This document shows positions 1-10,162 of a stretch of 64,000 bases of DNA, one piece after another. Under the pieces are notes generated by a model, which saw only the letters and a program-made list of their open reading frames with translations, had not been told where the DNA came from and searched no databases. The translations under genes were made by a program, and so were the position numbers. The stretch's first letter is position 1. Each line of letters starts with the position of its first letter. The stretch is from Magicicada septendecula (lineage: Eukaryota; Arthropoda; Insecta; Hemiptera; Cicadidae): assembly GCA_034769895.1 (NCBI GenBank), contig CM068373.1, positions 26,002,120-26,066,119 on the forward strand, written 5' to 3'.

Positions 1-249
1 TATTCCAAAATTTATTTTCCTATAATCTAATTGTTTTGACACTTATGTTTTTCTTTAATAACCGAGTTTATTTTTCAGATTGTTGAAAATGTTTACTCTT
101 ATCAAAGCGACTGCATTTAGAGCAACTAAGTATTTGTTTTTTTAATTTATTTATTTTTATTACAACTGAGTACTACCCATATAGTAATTTACATTTCATA
201 ATTAAAGACACTAATCAAGAGATGTAACCCATTGGCTATAATCTCCCGA
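1..249. other. AT-rich sequence, nothing recognised
   Basis: AT-rich sequence bordering the LINE remnant. No coding or structural signal was seen. It may include the 3' tail of the LINE, but there is no clear poly-A or target duplication. Confidence 0.4.
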
Positions 250-1226
250 TTTAACTAATATCCATCAGATCAAGTGGTTTAGTTCATTTCAGCATTCTGG
301 CTGCATTAGTTGTATCAGCAGTCACCGTATCCCAGGGTGTACATGCTGCAAGACGCGTTGCCCATGCTTCACTGACTGCTTTTTATTTCCTCATTGACAA
401 GTCAAATTTTTAAGTCCCTGTGTAAGTTGTCGTTTCTTACATACCATGGTGCATCAACAGTGCACCGAAGCACCTTGTTTTGAAATGTTTGAATTATATT
501 TATGTTTGATTTCTTTTCATAGCCCCAGAGCTGTATCACATAGGTCTAGTTAGGCTTTTGCACTTGCTTGTACAACATAAATTTATTATGGATTGACAGT
601 TGGGATTGTCTTCCCAAGAGTCAAAACATTTTCCTGAACTTTAGATAAACTTTTCTTTTTGACGTGCTTCTTCATTTAAGTTTTTGGTCTAATGTCATTC
701 CTAAATATTTATCTGTATTAGCATAAGGAATTGGTAATGAATTAACCATAACTGGTATCCGATGACCAATCTTTAGATTTGTAAAATTTACATTGACTGA
801 CTTCATCTCATTTAATCTAATGCTCCATTTTTTGGTCCATTTGCTCACAGCATCAGAGGCTATTTGAGGTTTCACTACAGCTTCTTCAATTTTATTTCCA
901 GTCGCTAGAATTGCAGTATCATCTGCAAAGCTGGCAATGGTTGCATCTTCTACAGTAGGAAGATCCCTTGTATATAACAAATACGAGACCGGTCCCAAAA
1001 CACTACCCTGCTGCACTCCAGCTGTTATTTTCCTCAGTTCAGAATATTCTCCTTCATATTTCACTCAAAAATGTCTGTCAGTTGTATGTGAGTTGAGTAT
1101 TTTGTAATATTGTTTCGGTAGTTGTCTTTGTAATTTCCACTCCAGACCGTCATGTCGTACCAGACCTTATCAAATGTTTGTGCTACATCCAAAAAGATAC
1201 TTGCGCATATTTTTTAATTCTTAAGT
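250..1226 (-). mobile_element. Jockey-like LINE reverse transcriptase, decayed fragment
   Basis: Reads on the minus strand as the middle and C-terminal part of a non-LTR retrotransposon ORF2. The clearest block is 672-1064. It has AGVQQGSVLGPVSYLLYT (RT block 4 of the Jockey clade) and the catalytic FADD in SFADDTAILA, then KYLGMTLD of the thumb. Upstream codons for a DVAQTFDKVWYDGLEWKL-like stretch (RT block 3) lie at about 1130-1215. Downstream, at 350-560, a frame-shifted piece reads GIQLWGYEKKSN and TVDAPWYVRND, the usual Jockey C-terminal motif. The endonuclease and ORF1 are absent, so the copy is 5'-truncated, and several stops and frameshifts make it dead. Clade assignment rests on motif resemblance; the X, BS and Jockey families look alike here. 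Confidence 0.8.
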
Positions 1227-1322
1227 GCATTTTCGAGTGCTCACCTTCTCAAACTAAGTATTTGTGAGCAGTATTTAATGTTGAATATTGTAATGTTAAA
1301 TATTAGTATCATAATCAATGCA

Positions 1323-1323
<1 letters not shown>

Positions 1324-1383
<60 letters not shown>
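1324..1383. repeat. (TG)n microsatellite with GC-alternating end
   Basis: About 26 TG units followed by a short CG/GC run. The histidine/threonine-rich reading frames over it are artefacts of the repeat. Confidence 0.97.
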
Positions 1384-1385
<2 letters not shown>

Positions 1386-1479
1386 CAATTACGAAAAAAG
1401 CAGAAATTTAATATAAGTTGCATATGGAGTTAGATGCCTCGATTAATTCTCATTGGTTCTTTTATAGCGTATTAACAAA

Positions 1480-1574
1480 ATCACCTATACAGTATCCAAT
1501 TTACTATTTTTCTGCAACAACTTCTGGACATTTAAGAGCAAACGTATTAGGTCATTTGAATCAATCTTCGTACG

Positions 1575-1660
<86 letters not shown>

Positions 1661-1714
1661 CCATAGAAGCAGCGGTGAATCTACAGAGGTTGATCAGGGT
1701 GTTCAATTCTACAG
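1480..1714 (+). repeat. Tandem duplication unit, copy 1, with (CA)n core
   Basis: Starts near CCTATACAGTATCCAATTT and runs through a long (CA)n tract (about 1577-1660) to CTACAG. The same unit, with scattered substitutions, recurs at 2762-3015 on the far side of a hAT element. Both copies share the flanks TTCTGCAACAACTTCTGGAC and GGTGAATCTACAGAG, so this is a duplicated locus and not merely two CA tracts. Confidence 0.85.
1577..1660. repeat. (CA)n microsatellite
   Basis: About 42 uninterrupted CA units inside copy 1 of the tandem unit. Confidence 0.97.
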
Positions 1715-2761
1715 CAGTGGTTCCCAAACTTTTTAGGTCATGGAGCACTTTTCAGTAGAAAAGTTCATTACGGAGCACCAATTTTCACCTAGCACTTATA
1801 TGACCATGCTATTTGAGGATGGAAGGTAAACATTCAGAATTTAGAACTTTAGACATATGAAACATGCTTTATTAGTTTATTTCATTAAAAAAAAATATTT
1901 TCAATTCTAATTTCACTACATACATTACAAAACAAATAAAAAAACCATATTAAGGCAACACATTTTAAAACGAACTAAAAGCAAGTATTGTAAATCCATA
2001 ATATATCCTCATAAATCTGGTACATAAAACCATTTTTAATGTTGGAAAACCAAAAATACTACTTGGGACCGTAAAAGAACTATTCTAATGAGAGGGATAG
2101 ACTGAACTGATTTACATAAGTTAGCTATATCTGGTTGAATTTTGGTCAGCTGGTGCCGAATATCTGGCTCCGCATCGAGACGAGATCTGTGTTTTGTTTT
2201 AGTACCTGCATAAGTAGAGAATCCTGATTCACATAAATAAGTGGTTGCAAAGGGCGAAAGGATGGTTTCAGCTTTATCAGACACAACTTTAAATTCGTCT
2301 TTTAACTGACACCAGCATTCAGATAGTGACTTCTTATTTGAAAAATTAACTTTTATCATAGAATATGATGTCAAATCAATCAAGCATTCATATTGCTACG
2401 TTGTCAGAGAAACTTCACGCGTGCCATTTGTGTCTTTGTATCTGGTTTCGCCGCATGCTGTCTGTATGCTTTGTGCTTCCGGCCGCCGCCACGTGGTTCT
2501 GAGAAGTTGTTGGCAACAAAAGGAGACGTCGAACGGCTTATCGTCTTGCGGCAACGTCCGACTTCCATTGTTACCTGCGGAAGGTCAAGTATGCACCTCA
2601 ATTATTTCCACTCGATTTTTACCGACACACGACTCATGGCACACAAATTTCACAATTTTAAGACTTGGTCATTTCTTTATTTTTCCAATTTCTTCAAGGA
2701 GGACTAGGAGATGTTTCGCGGAGCACAAAGTACTCCGCGGAGCACAGTTTGGGAACCGCTG
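1715..2761 (-). mobile_element. hAT-superfamily DNA transposon, internally deleted
   Basis: Terminal inverted repeats are CAGTGGTTCCCAAACT at the left and AGTTTGGGAACCGCTG at the right (15 of 16 pair). This is the type of end shared by many animal hAT elements. The flanking octamers TTCTACAG and CTATAGAG are an imperfect 8-base target duplication of the hAT form nTnTAnAn. Inside, only the C-terminal part of a transposase remains (2036-2383), followed by GC-rich sequence of unknown origin. At about 1.05 kb it is well below the 2.5-4 kb of an autonomous hAT. It sits exactly at the junction of the two tandem (CA)n units. Confidence 0.85.
2036..2383 (-). pseudogene. hAT transposase C-terminal dimerisation region, remnant
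   Basis: The open frame of about 115 codons carries FATTYLCESGFSTYAGTKTK and RSRLDAEPDIRHQL. These match the hAT C-terminal dimerisation region of the ZBED5/FAM200-like group, where CE(S/A)GFS and KxRxRLxxEPDLR are hallmark motifs. The BED zinc finger and most of the RNase H-like catalytic domain are missing upstream, so it cannot encode an active transposase. Family recognition is from motif memory, not a search. Confidence 0.75.
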
Positions 2762-3015
<254 letters not shown>

Positions 3016-4949
3016 CAGAGCTATTAAAACTTTCAGAAAAAATTCCATAATCATTTAACGTATCCTGTTTCTAAGCCAGTTATGTGAGTTAAAATAATGC
3101 TTATAAATAATTGTAAAAATAATGGGAATTAAAGTATATGTAAATGAATAAAATAAAGAAGAGTTCACACTTCCAGGTAGTATTATCCCCCACCAGAAGC
3201 GTCTACTGCACTTAATAATCTATTGTTTCAAGGAAAATACGAGCATTTTTGCATATCAATTGTTCACAAGAATTACTTTATGACGAATAACAAATAAAGA
3301 TTCATTGAATATGTTACAAGTGCGGAATTATCATTATTTCCGCAGTATGTCTTGATACAAAATTATGAGAAAATTGTGTACAGAATAATTAACATCAATA
3401 AAAAAATCATTAAATATTTTTGCTTAACCCTTAAGCGCGTACGTATATATATATTATTACTAAAAATTGTACACCATCAGAAAAGCCAACAGAAGATGAT
3501 TCACAAAAATTCTGAATTCTAAAACACAGACATACGGGGAAAAATGGAATTGTTACTCACCTACTAAAAACCACAAAGCAAATTGTTTTTCATAACTAAA
3601 TAAACCACATGTTTGATAACTAACCCACTAGTTTTTCATGTGTTAATAAACGTTCATTTATTGTGAAAAGCTGATTCGCCCGTGACAATATTAATTTACA
3701 CGGTCATATGCAACATTTTGTGTAGGAATAATTTAACCTCATTAGGTCTAATACTCTTATAACTGATCTGAATTACAATTAAGTGTTTAGCATAGTTTTT
3801 TGCAACTACATCAGTAATAATAAGTTGTAGCTAACTTAATATAATAGTTGTAACTAATTGTAAATGATATGGAAAAACGAATATAAACTACTATAGATAT
3901 ATCTTCTTTACCAAACTCGTTATTGGACGGTTTAAATTTATAAGTTTATTTTAAATAAATGGTATTATGCATTCAGTTCTTCACATTAAGAGTGGATTAT
4001 ATTGAACCGGACGTCTCATATTTAGAAACACCATTATATTATCGCTGTGTATGAAGTTCATTTCAGATGTACTTGGTCACATTCTTTTTCTATACTTTTG
4101 TCAATTTTAATAATGTAACGTACAGAAGATGAATAATTTTGTTTCTCAGAATTGGAGCATAAACTTATAAAGCGTATAAGGGCAAACTGTGTTACATTAT
4201 GTGTGAGAAGAGAGTCTTGAGTATTCTCGATGTAGAGGGATAGTAATGCGTGAAAAGTATATTTTCCTTTTACATAAAATAAAGACTGTTTTCTTGGAAG
4301 GAGGGTATCTGAAGACAGTCTGAATAAAACAAGGTTACTCAAGAAACATTCTTTTCATCATAAAGAAAACACTGCTTTTAAGACTACTGTACTTCACAAG
4401 AATGGGTGCCTTTCTGGACATAACACCAAATCTGATTGGCTTAAAAGATAATATGGTATACAGCGACAGTGTTCTATATAGTTTAATGAAAAAAATACAT
4501 TATTATTTTAAAAGTCGATAAAGTTTATGAACAAACAAGAGTTGCAATAAATAGATAACAATGTGTATAACATAAGAAATGACAGGTCCTTGTAAGTGTG
4601 TTGCAGTTTTACTACTTCAAAGTATCTGCTTCAATAAACAAACTAGATATTAGACAAATTTATTAACCAGACTTTAGGACGTCGACGCCGACGGCTCATA
4701 ATAATCATAAATTAATTCCTAAACCAAACAAATAAGTGCCAATCAGAATACTCGCAGTTGTGCAAAATTCAGTACGTCATTATTACATGCAAACTCGTTA
4801 AGACCTGGCTGGCTGACTTTACTGTATACGCCGAATTCCCCAACAAAATTATTATTCCTTTACAGTTTTGACTTGCTAAAACTTACTGACAATGAATGAA
4901 GTTTCCTAGAGCAATAACGTCGAAACTAACCAGTCTCGTTAGGAGAAAA
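3016..4949. other. AT-rich non-coding stretch
   Basis: No convincing coding, RNA or transposon signal. A 94-codon minus-strand frame at 4058-4342 has no recognisable motif and is probably chance. The boundary with the GC-rich nest lies somewhere between about 4880 and 4950. Confidence 0.5.
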
Positions 4950-5433
4950 TGTGTGGTATTGCAGGCTGTGAGCCTGCAGAAGGCTTCGACCAAGCGATGG
5001 TCTTCGAGCCGACGGACGACATCCTTGACCGTGTCACCGCCAAGCAGCTTGAGATCAAGTTTGTCGGCCGATAGGCCGTGGGCCGCGATCAGCCGCCTGT
5101 ATAAGGCGGCGACATTGGACACCCCGTGGACGAACAGGGGCGGCGCGCGACCAACAGCGGTAGCAGCCGGAGCTGTTACCGAAGCAGTCGGAACCGCAGC
5201 CTGTTGGCCCTGAGAAGGTCCAATGTCCATGGCCGAGGTCCGAGAGGAGGTGGATCCGGCTGAGTGGGTCCTCTTCGGTTTCTTAGTTGAGCGTCTACGC
5301 CGACCAACGGTCGCGAATTCGTCCGACTCGTCCACCGGGAGAGGGGGTGGTGGGTTGGGGGGAGGATCGTCCGTCTCCATCGCCCGAGGCGATTCAGGCG
5401 AGTCGCCCGAGTGGGGCAAGGCAGAGCCGTGGT
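4950..5433 (-). mobile_element. Jockey-like LINE ORF1, N-terminal fragment
   Basis: The minus strand encodes an acidic/proline-rich leader (SALPHSGDSPES, DDPPPNPPPPLP) and a basic stretch (RRRRSTKKPKRTHSAG). Then come PPLFVHGVSN and LKLLGGDTVKDVV, the start of the PRE_C2HC domain found in Jockey-clade ORF1 proteins. A plus-strand relative at 8115-8600 shows the same order (ATALPHSSDSSS, KKPRRNRSSS, AFVHGVKN, LKLLGGDTVKIVV), which supports the call. The zinc knuckles are missing: the fragment stops within PRE_C2HC, next to AT-rich DNA. Its upstream end abuts an LTR fragment at the motif GACGC. Loss of the 3' portion is unusual for a LINE and implies rearrangement. Confidence 0.75.
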
Positions 5434-5598
5434 GCGTCAAAATTTTCTGCCAGCCCGGGTTTTATGCACTAACCGGGATCGCTGATTGGCTCGCTCCGAG
5501 CACGTAGTTGGTCACGTTTCGGCTGCTGATCCCTGATTGGCTCGCTGTGTCCGCCGGTGGTAACGGAGAGCAGATTTTCGCATACCGCTGCCGTCACA
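5434..5598 (-). mobile_element. LTR fragment of the Ty3/Gypsy-type element, inverted
   Basis: This is a reverse-complement relative of the LTR at 6530-6736. Both share TGTGACG near the start, the block AGCGAGCCAATCAG, GTCAGCAGCCGA(A/T)ACGTGACC and GCATAAAA, and both end in an AGAAA-T-rich-GCGC-like motif. The two copies lie about 1 kb apart in opposite orientation. Fossil; no coding content. Confidence 0.7.
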
Positions 5599-6529
5599 GA
5601 ATATGCACCCTCCACAAGCGCGGCGCAAATCCCGAGCAGGACCAACAGCGACCTCACCGACCCAGGAGATGTTGGAATACTGTCGTCCTGGACGTCATGG
5701 GACCATATACGCTGACTCGAGCTGGCAACCGGTACATCGTAGTGGTCACGGATATGTGGTCGAGATGGGTGGAAGCAAAGGCCGTGCGCAAGGCGGACGC
5801 CGACACCAGTATCCGCTACCTGGAGGAAGAAGTGTTCCCTCGTTGGGGATACCCAGAGGCGTTGCTCAACGACAATGGGAAGCCGCTCACGGGTCACAAG
5901 TGGAAGCAGATGTGCGACAAGCTGCACATACGACCGTGGACTACAGCCAACTACCATCCCAGGGCGAACCCGGCCGTGCGGCACAACGGCGAGATCAAGA
6001 AGGTGCTGCGGTTCCAGCTCCATGACTGCAAGGACCATGGCGACTGGGACAAGCGTTTGCCAACGGTTCTGTTCTCGCTGCGGAATCGTGCAAACGCCGC
6101 CACTGGAGTGACACCGAGCGAGCTTCTGCAGGGCAGAGACTTACGCCGACCCAGCGACTGGAGTAGGCCACACGCAGAACAGGACGTCCGGCCAATTGAG
6201 GAACGAGAAGAGGAGGCCTGGTCACACCAAACAGGTATCAGCAGCGGCGGTATCCGGAACGGAGGACACAGGACCCTACACTGGCCGTAGGGCAGCTGGT
6301 GTACACTTGACATACGTCAAGAGCCACGCCGGACTAGACAAAAGGACGTAGGTACCCTGGATGGGAGCCAGCCTGGGAAGGTCCCTTTAGCGTTGCCGCA
6401 AACCTCGGCGGGCAGATTCACACAGTGGAGAAGGACGGACGCCCATACAAGGTTCACCGCCAATGGCTCAAACCCGCCGGAGGAGAACAGTGGGCTGGCC
6501 ACCGGAGAGCATTCCAGACCCGGGGGAGT
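5599..6529 (+). mobile_element. Ty3/Gypsy-type integrase region, fossil
   Basis: Encodes an integrase-like stretch. Its motifs include VVLDVMGPYTLTRAGNRYI, VVTDMWSRWVEA, PEALLNDNG, TANYHPRANPAV and LPTVLFSLRNRANAATGVTP, in the order expected for the RNase H-like catalytic core of a retroviral-type integrase and the start of its C-terminal region. The stretch runs into non-coding 3' sequence and a purine-rich tract (GGGGGAG, about 6522-6528) directly before an LTR, as in Ty3/Gypsy elements. Gag, protease and reverse transcriptase are not present here. The element is broken and partial. Confidence 0.8.
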
Positions 6530-6736
6530 TGTGACGTAGCGAAAGGAAGATCTGCTCTCGGCGCCGGCCGAGACGTGACACGAGAAGACGAGGCGAGCCA
6601 ATCAGGGGTCAGCAGCCGATACGTGACCATATAACGTGCTCAAGGCGAGCGAACCAGGGACCAGCGGCACTCTGATAGGTTCATGGCACACGACCTGTCA
6701 GGGCATAAAAAGAGCGCCGCTAGAAATTTTTGGCGC
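6530..6736 (+). mobile_element. LTR (left portion) of the Ty3/Gypsy-type element
   Basis: Begins TGTGACG right after the purine-rich tract and carries a TATA-like GCATAAAAAG at about 6702-6711. It runs to AATTTTTGGCGC (6725-6736), where a LINE is inserted. The same 12 bases recur at 7445-7456, after which LTR or leader sequence apparently resumes. An inverted relative is at 5434-5598. Confidence 0.7.
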
Positions 6737-7444
6737 TACCAAGAGTGTAGCCGTCGAATTCTCGAAGCGACGGAAGAAGCCTGTTAGGCAGTTACGTGTC
6801 AGCAGAACGTACTTGCGTTGGTCCAAAGAGGTCAAGTACCTCGGATTACACCTCGACCGTCGGCTCACCTGGCGTACCCACGCTCAGACAGTTCATAAGC
6901 GAGCATCCGCTCGTCTGAGCTTACTGTTTCCACTCCTGATCAGCTCAGCCATGACCAGGAAATTGCGCAGGATGATCGTCGGCGCGTATCTGCTGCCGGT
7001 CATTACCTACGCCTGCCCGGTCTGGGGTTACCTCGCCGCAATGCATAAAAAGAAGTTGCAGAGCGTCCTCGACAGGGGCCTTCGGCTAGCGGCCAAAGTC
7101 CCCCGTCGCTTCTCATCACGCCTTCTAAGGAGAGGACTTGGCGTCCGCTCCTTAGACGAAACTTTCAGGCGGCTTGCACGCAGATTTTTGCACGTGCGGC
7201 GAGGTTCCCAGACAATCCTCTAGTGGCTGAGCTGGGAAGGTACCGTATACGTCCAGGTGATTCGTGGAAACGCCCTCGGTGTATACTGCGCTAGTGTAGG
7301 GTAGCACAACAGCCGAGAATCGGCCTGCTATAGAGCACACGCCTACTTGGGCAGGGCCACGAGGTAGGAGCTCCAGAAGGTAGCTCGGGACTCAGATACC
7401 GAGCGGTTCCTCTCTGCGACGTACAACCGCACAGCCCAGAGCGG
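6737..7444 (+). mobile_element. 5'-truncated Jockey-like LINE copy inside an LTR
   Basis: 708 bases bounded on both sides by the perfect 12-base direct repeat AATTTTTGGCGC (6725-6736 and 7445-7456), a LINE target-site duplication. The coding part begins inside the RT domain (KSVAVEFSKRRKKP) and runs through VKYLGLHLDRRLTW, YLLPVITYACPVWGYLA and LQSVLDRGLRLAAKVPRR, the Jockey-clade RT C-terminus. A frameshift in the T run near 7185 moves the true end (DNPLVAELGRYRI) into another frame, which stops at about 7294. About 150 bases of 3' UTR follow, with no poly-A tail. A related, more decayed copy lies on the minus strand at 52620-53500. Confidence 0.85.
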
Positions 7445-7889
7445 AATTTTTGGCGCAGGTCACACTCAAAACAATCCAAACGTTTCGCTTCTGCTTCTGG
7501 AGCAGGAAGGACCTCCTCTACGGTCTCTATGGCTCTTCACTGGACGCATTCGGAAATGATTTCGCTGTGGTACAGCTGCTGCCCTGCTGCTTTCGTTTGA
7601 AGAGGACAGCAACACTACATCTGCTGCCCTGCTTCCTGTGAATTCATCAGGCCCAAAGAAGACAGAAGACAACAACTCAGCTAGCTGGTGAACTGATTAA
7701 CCAGCACAAGAACAGCTGAGTCGTCGGACCTTCTAAGGGCCACCAGCCAAGCCGACCCTTCTCAGGATCAACATCTCTCCTGTTTGAAGAGGAGGAAGCA
7801 TAGCCTGCCAGAGCTCTATTTGCGCAGCGCATCTTACTCTCTGACGTACTGGCTCTTAGGTAGCGCTGCCCTGGACGATCCTTGCGAGC
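7445..7889 (+). mobile_element. Resumed LTR/leader sequence of the Ty3/Gypsy-type element
   Basis: Follows the second copy of the 12-base duplication. It is GC-rich with repeated CTGCTGCCCTGCT motifs and no long frame. I read it as the right part of the interrupted LTR and possibly leader, because it continues the LTR across the LINE. The end is unknown; the LINE 5' region begins by about 7890-8100. Confidence 0.45.
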
Positions 7890-9891
7890 CCTCACCAGTG
7901 GTAAGCGAGCTTGGATATCGCCGGGGTAAAGAGGCCGGTGGACACCTCTCTTTGTAAGGAGATGTCTTCAACGAAGCCGGTCATTAGCCCAGCTTTAGTA
8001 GACAACCTGAGCGTTCCAGTTCCCCTACTCGAGGTCCGGCTCGGGCCGGACCCTAGGTCCCTGGTTACCGCCGGAGACAGCCTGGCTGCCTCTGGTCGGT
8101 GAACCTCGCGCTCGTTGAAGGACATGACCGGTATGGGCGAGTCAACGAGCGCGCAGTCGTTCGCCACTGCCTTGCCCCACTCGAGCGACTCGTCGAGTTC
8201 TCCGCTCATGCCTGCTGCGGACCGAGTTGATCCCTGGACGGTCCCGCTGCCCGGTGACGAGACCGACACGGGATGGCGCCCGGTTAAGAAACCAAGGCGA
8301 AACCGTTCCTCCTCTACCTCTTCCTCGGCGTCTGCCATGGAAGTTGTCCCCGCCGATGGCCAATCCGACAAGGGGCCGACTGTGCCCGTCGATGCACCGC
8401 CAAGCACCGCCGGCCACTGGTCGCATCCCGCCCGCGTTCGTTCACGGCGTGAAGAACGCATCCAACGCATCTTTTTTTTTACCGGCGACTGATAGCGGCT
8501 CCCGGACTTTCCCAACGTTGACTTGAAGCTCCTTGGAGGCGATACAGTCAAGATCGTTGTCCGAGGTCTGGACGTATACTGCAGTGTTATGGCATTCGTC
8601 GAATCCGCCAACATGCAGTTTCACACCTTCTCCCCCAAGCACGTGAAGCCTCTGTCCTTTGTGCTCAGAGGCTTGGACGTGGACTCTCCTCTCGAGGAAA
8701 TCTTTGATAAGCTGCGCGCGCTGGGTTATCCGGTTCGCTCGGTGCATCGAGTATTTGCTCCCGCCGGACCAAAGCGTCCAATTCCCCTGGTCCGTATCAT
8801 GGCGGAGAACAGCGAGGCAGGCGCAAGCCTACTCTCTCTAACGCGGCTTTTTGGATTCCGTGTTAAAGTGAAAAGAAGCCGCGCTCCCGGGGCTCTGCCT
8901 CAATGCTACAGGTGCCAACGTTTCGGGCATCATTCAGAGACTTGTTCAAACGCTCCTGCGTGCGTGAGGTGCTCTTTACCTCACGCAAGTAAACATTGCG
9001 ATGCACCTGCTTTTAAAAGCTGCATCAACTGTGGCGGAAGTCACCCCGCCAACTACCGGGCCTGCCCGGTGTTTCAGCGGGAGCTCGAGCGGCGAAAGCC
9101 GAAAGGGGGCCTGCCACCACCGAGGCATCCGGAAGCTGGTTCTAGACCTGCAACCGAGCAGCCAGGCCCTTCGCCTAATCCTACGGCTGCCGTGTCTTTC
9201 GCCACAGTTGCAAAGAAGCAACAAAAACGTAACAAAGGCCCGAAGCAATCACCTGTGATACAGGCAACCCCAACTCAGGCTCCTTCCCAGGCCCCTGTCC
9301 CACCTCAGGCGAAAAAGCGCCGTAACCTCGCGACATCCAAAAGTGACACAAACCAACCTATAGAAAACATCTCGGTTGTGGAGCCTGAGACAATGACTCA
9401 ACCCTCCCCAACACCGGAGAATCCTGACCCTGCTTCAGAAGCAGCCTCGCCAGACCTCCCGCCCCGCGTTTTTCTAATGCAGGCAAAAAGAAGCGGCATC
9501 GTAAGCCCCGTGGCGCTCGCTCCCGGGCTCCTGCCAACCCAGCCGCACAGTCCAGACAGCTTGCGCATCGCGTTAAGACCGACGAAATCGCATCTGTCCC
9601 TCTTCCTAGCACCTCCGCTAGAGGCGCTACACCAGGTCCTAAACACCCTTGGCTTCCACCAATCCCCCAATTGATAAGTCTCGGCGCTCTTACGCGCAAA
9701 CAGTCTCCGGGCACTCTGCCTCAAAAGCCGTACCTGACGACTACCAGGTCGTCAAAGACTTCCTTGCGGAATTCGACCTCCGCAAAGTTGCCCAGACCTT
9801 CAGGTCCATCCGCTCCCGCTTGGAGACTGCTGATATAACCGAGAGGTTCATGCTCTTGGTGGAAGCCGCCACTTGTGTAGGACTTCTATGA
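7890..9891 (+). mobile_element. Jockey-like LINE: 5' region and ORF1 (PRE_C2HC plus zinc knuckles)
   Basis: An untranslated or leader part to about 8110 is followed by ORF1. The N-terminal low-complexity and basic region (8115-8490) is frame-shifted relative to the main frame at 8523-9674. The main frame carries the PRE_C2HC domain (LKLLGGDTVKIVVRGLD, PLSFVLRGLD, PIPLVRIMAEN) and three CCHC-like knuckles: CYRCQRFGHHSETC, CVRCSLPHASKHC and CINCGGSHPANYRAC. A proline/lysine-rich linker follows. The C-terminal helical part (FLAEFDLRKVAQTF) is in another frame and ends at 9891. ORF1 binds element RNA in the ribonucleoprotein. Its stop TGA overlaps the ORF2 start in ATGA (9888-9891), as in other Jockey elements. 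At least two frameshifts make it inactive. Confidence 0.85.
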
Positions 9892-10127
9892 GTCGGGTCC
9901 TCAAACGTGACCTCTCCATTCTTTCCTGGAACGCCAACGGGTTGGCTAACAAGATCCAGGAACTCCAAGAATTACTGCTCCGACTCAAACCCGATGTAGT
10001 ACTTCTCAATGAGACCCACTTGACCCCTGCGAATCGGTTACGACTGGCCAACTATGTGTGCTATCGAAACGACAGGCCGGGCACTGCTGGTGGCGGTACT
10101 GCCGGCTCGGGCGGCGTGCGCAAATGA
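9888..10127 (+). mobile_element. Jockey-like LINE ORF2, start of the AP endonuclease only
   Basis: Starts at the ATG overlapping the ORF1 stop. It reads LSILSWNANGLANKIQEL, PDVVLLNETHLTP and YRNDRPGTAGGGTA, the first metal-binding blocks of the APE-type endonuclease (Asn in WNANG, Glu in NETHL). The frame ends after about 79 codons. The rest of the endonuclease and the whole reverse transcriptase are absent; normal ORF2 would be roughly 900 codons. Loss of the 3' side cannot come from ordinary 5' truncation and points to a deletion or recombination breakpoint at about 10095-10140. A histone-type stem-loop starts 20 bases after the stop codon. Confidence 0.85.
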
Positions 10128-10146
10128 TTTAGCGTCCTCGACAAAC

Positions 10147-10162
10147 GGTCCTTTTAAGGACC
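10147..10162 (+). terminator. Histone-mRNA-type 3' stem-loop
   Basis: GGTCCTTTTAAGGACC forms a perfect 6-bp stem with a four-base TTTA loop. Flanks are ACAAAC upstream and ACAAAA downstream. This fits the metazoan replication-dependent histone 3' end (GGYYCT, U-rich loop, AGRRCC, ACCA/ACAA). It lies 20 bases after a TGA, the usual spacing. No histone coding sequence is recognisable upstream: the codons before the TGA belong to the LINE endonuclease or to an unrecognised GC-rich tail. No clear purine-rich downstream (U7-binding) element was seen. It may be the last remnant of a histone gene joined to the LINE, or chance. Confidence 0.6.

Noticed and set aside
1241-1666. His/Thr-rich frames across the (TG)n and (CA)n tracts
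   Set aside because: Simple-repeat translation only. The same artefact occurs at 11734-12003 and 29526-29834.
8142-9724. Several minus-strand frames over the Jockey-like ORF1
   Set aside because: Shadows of the GC-rich plus-strand ORF1, which has the zinc knuckles and PRE_C2HC motifs.
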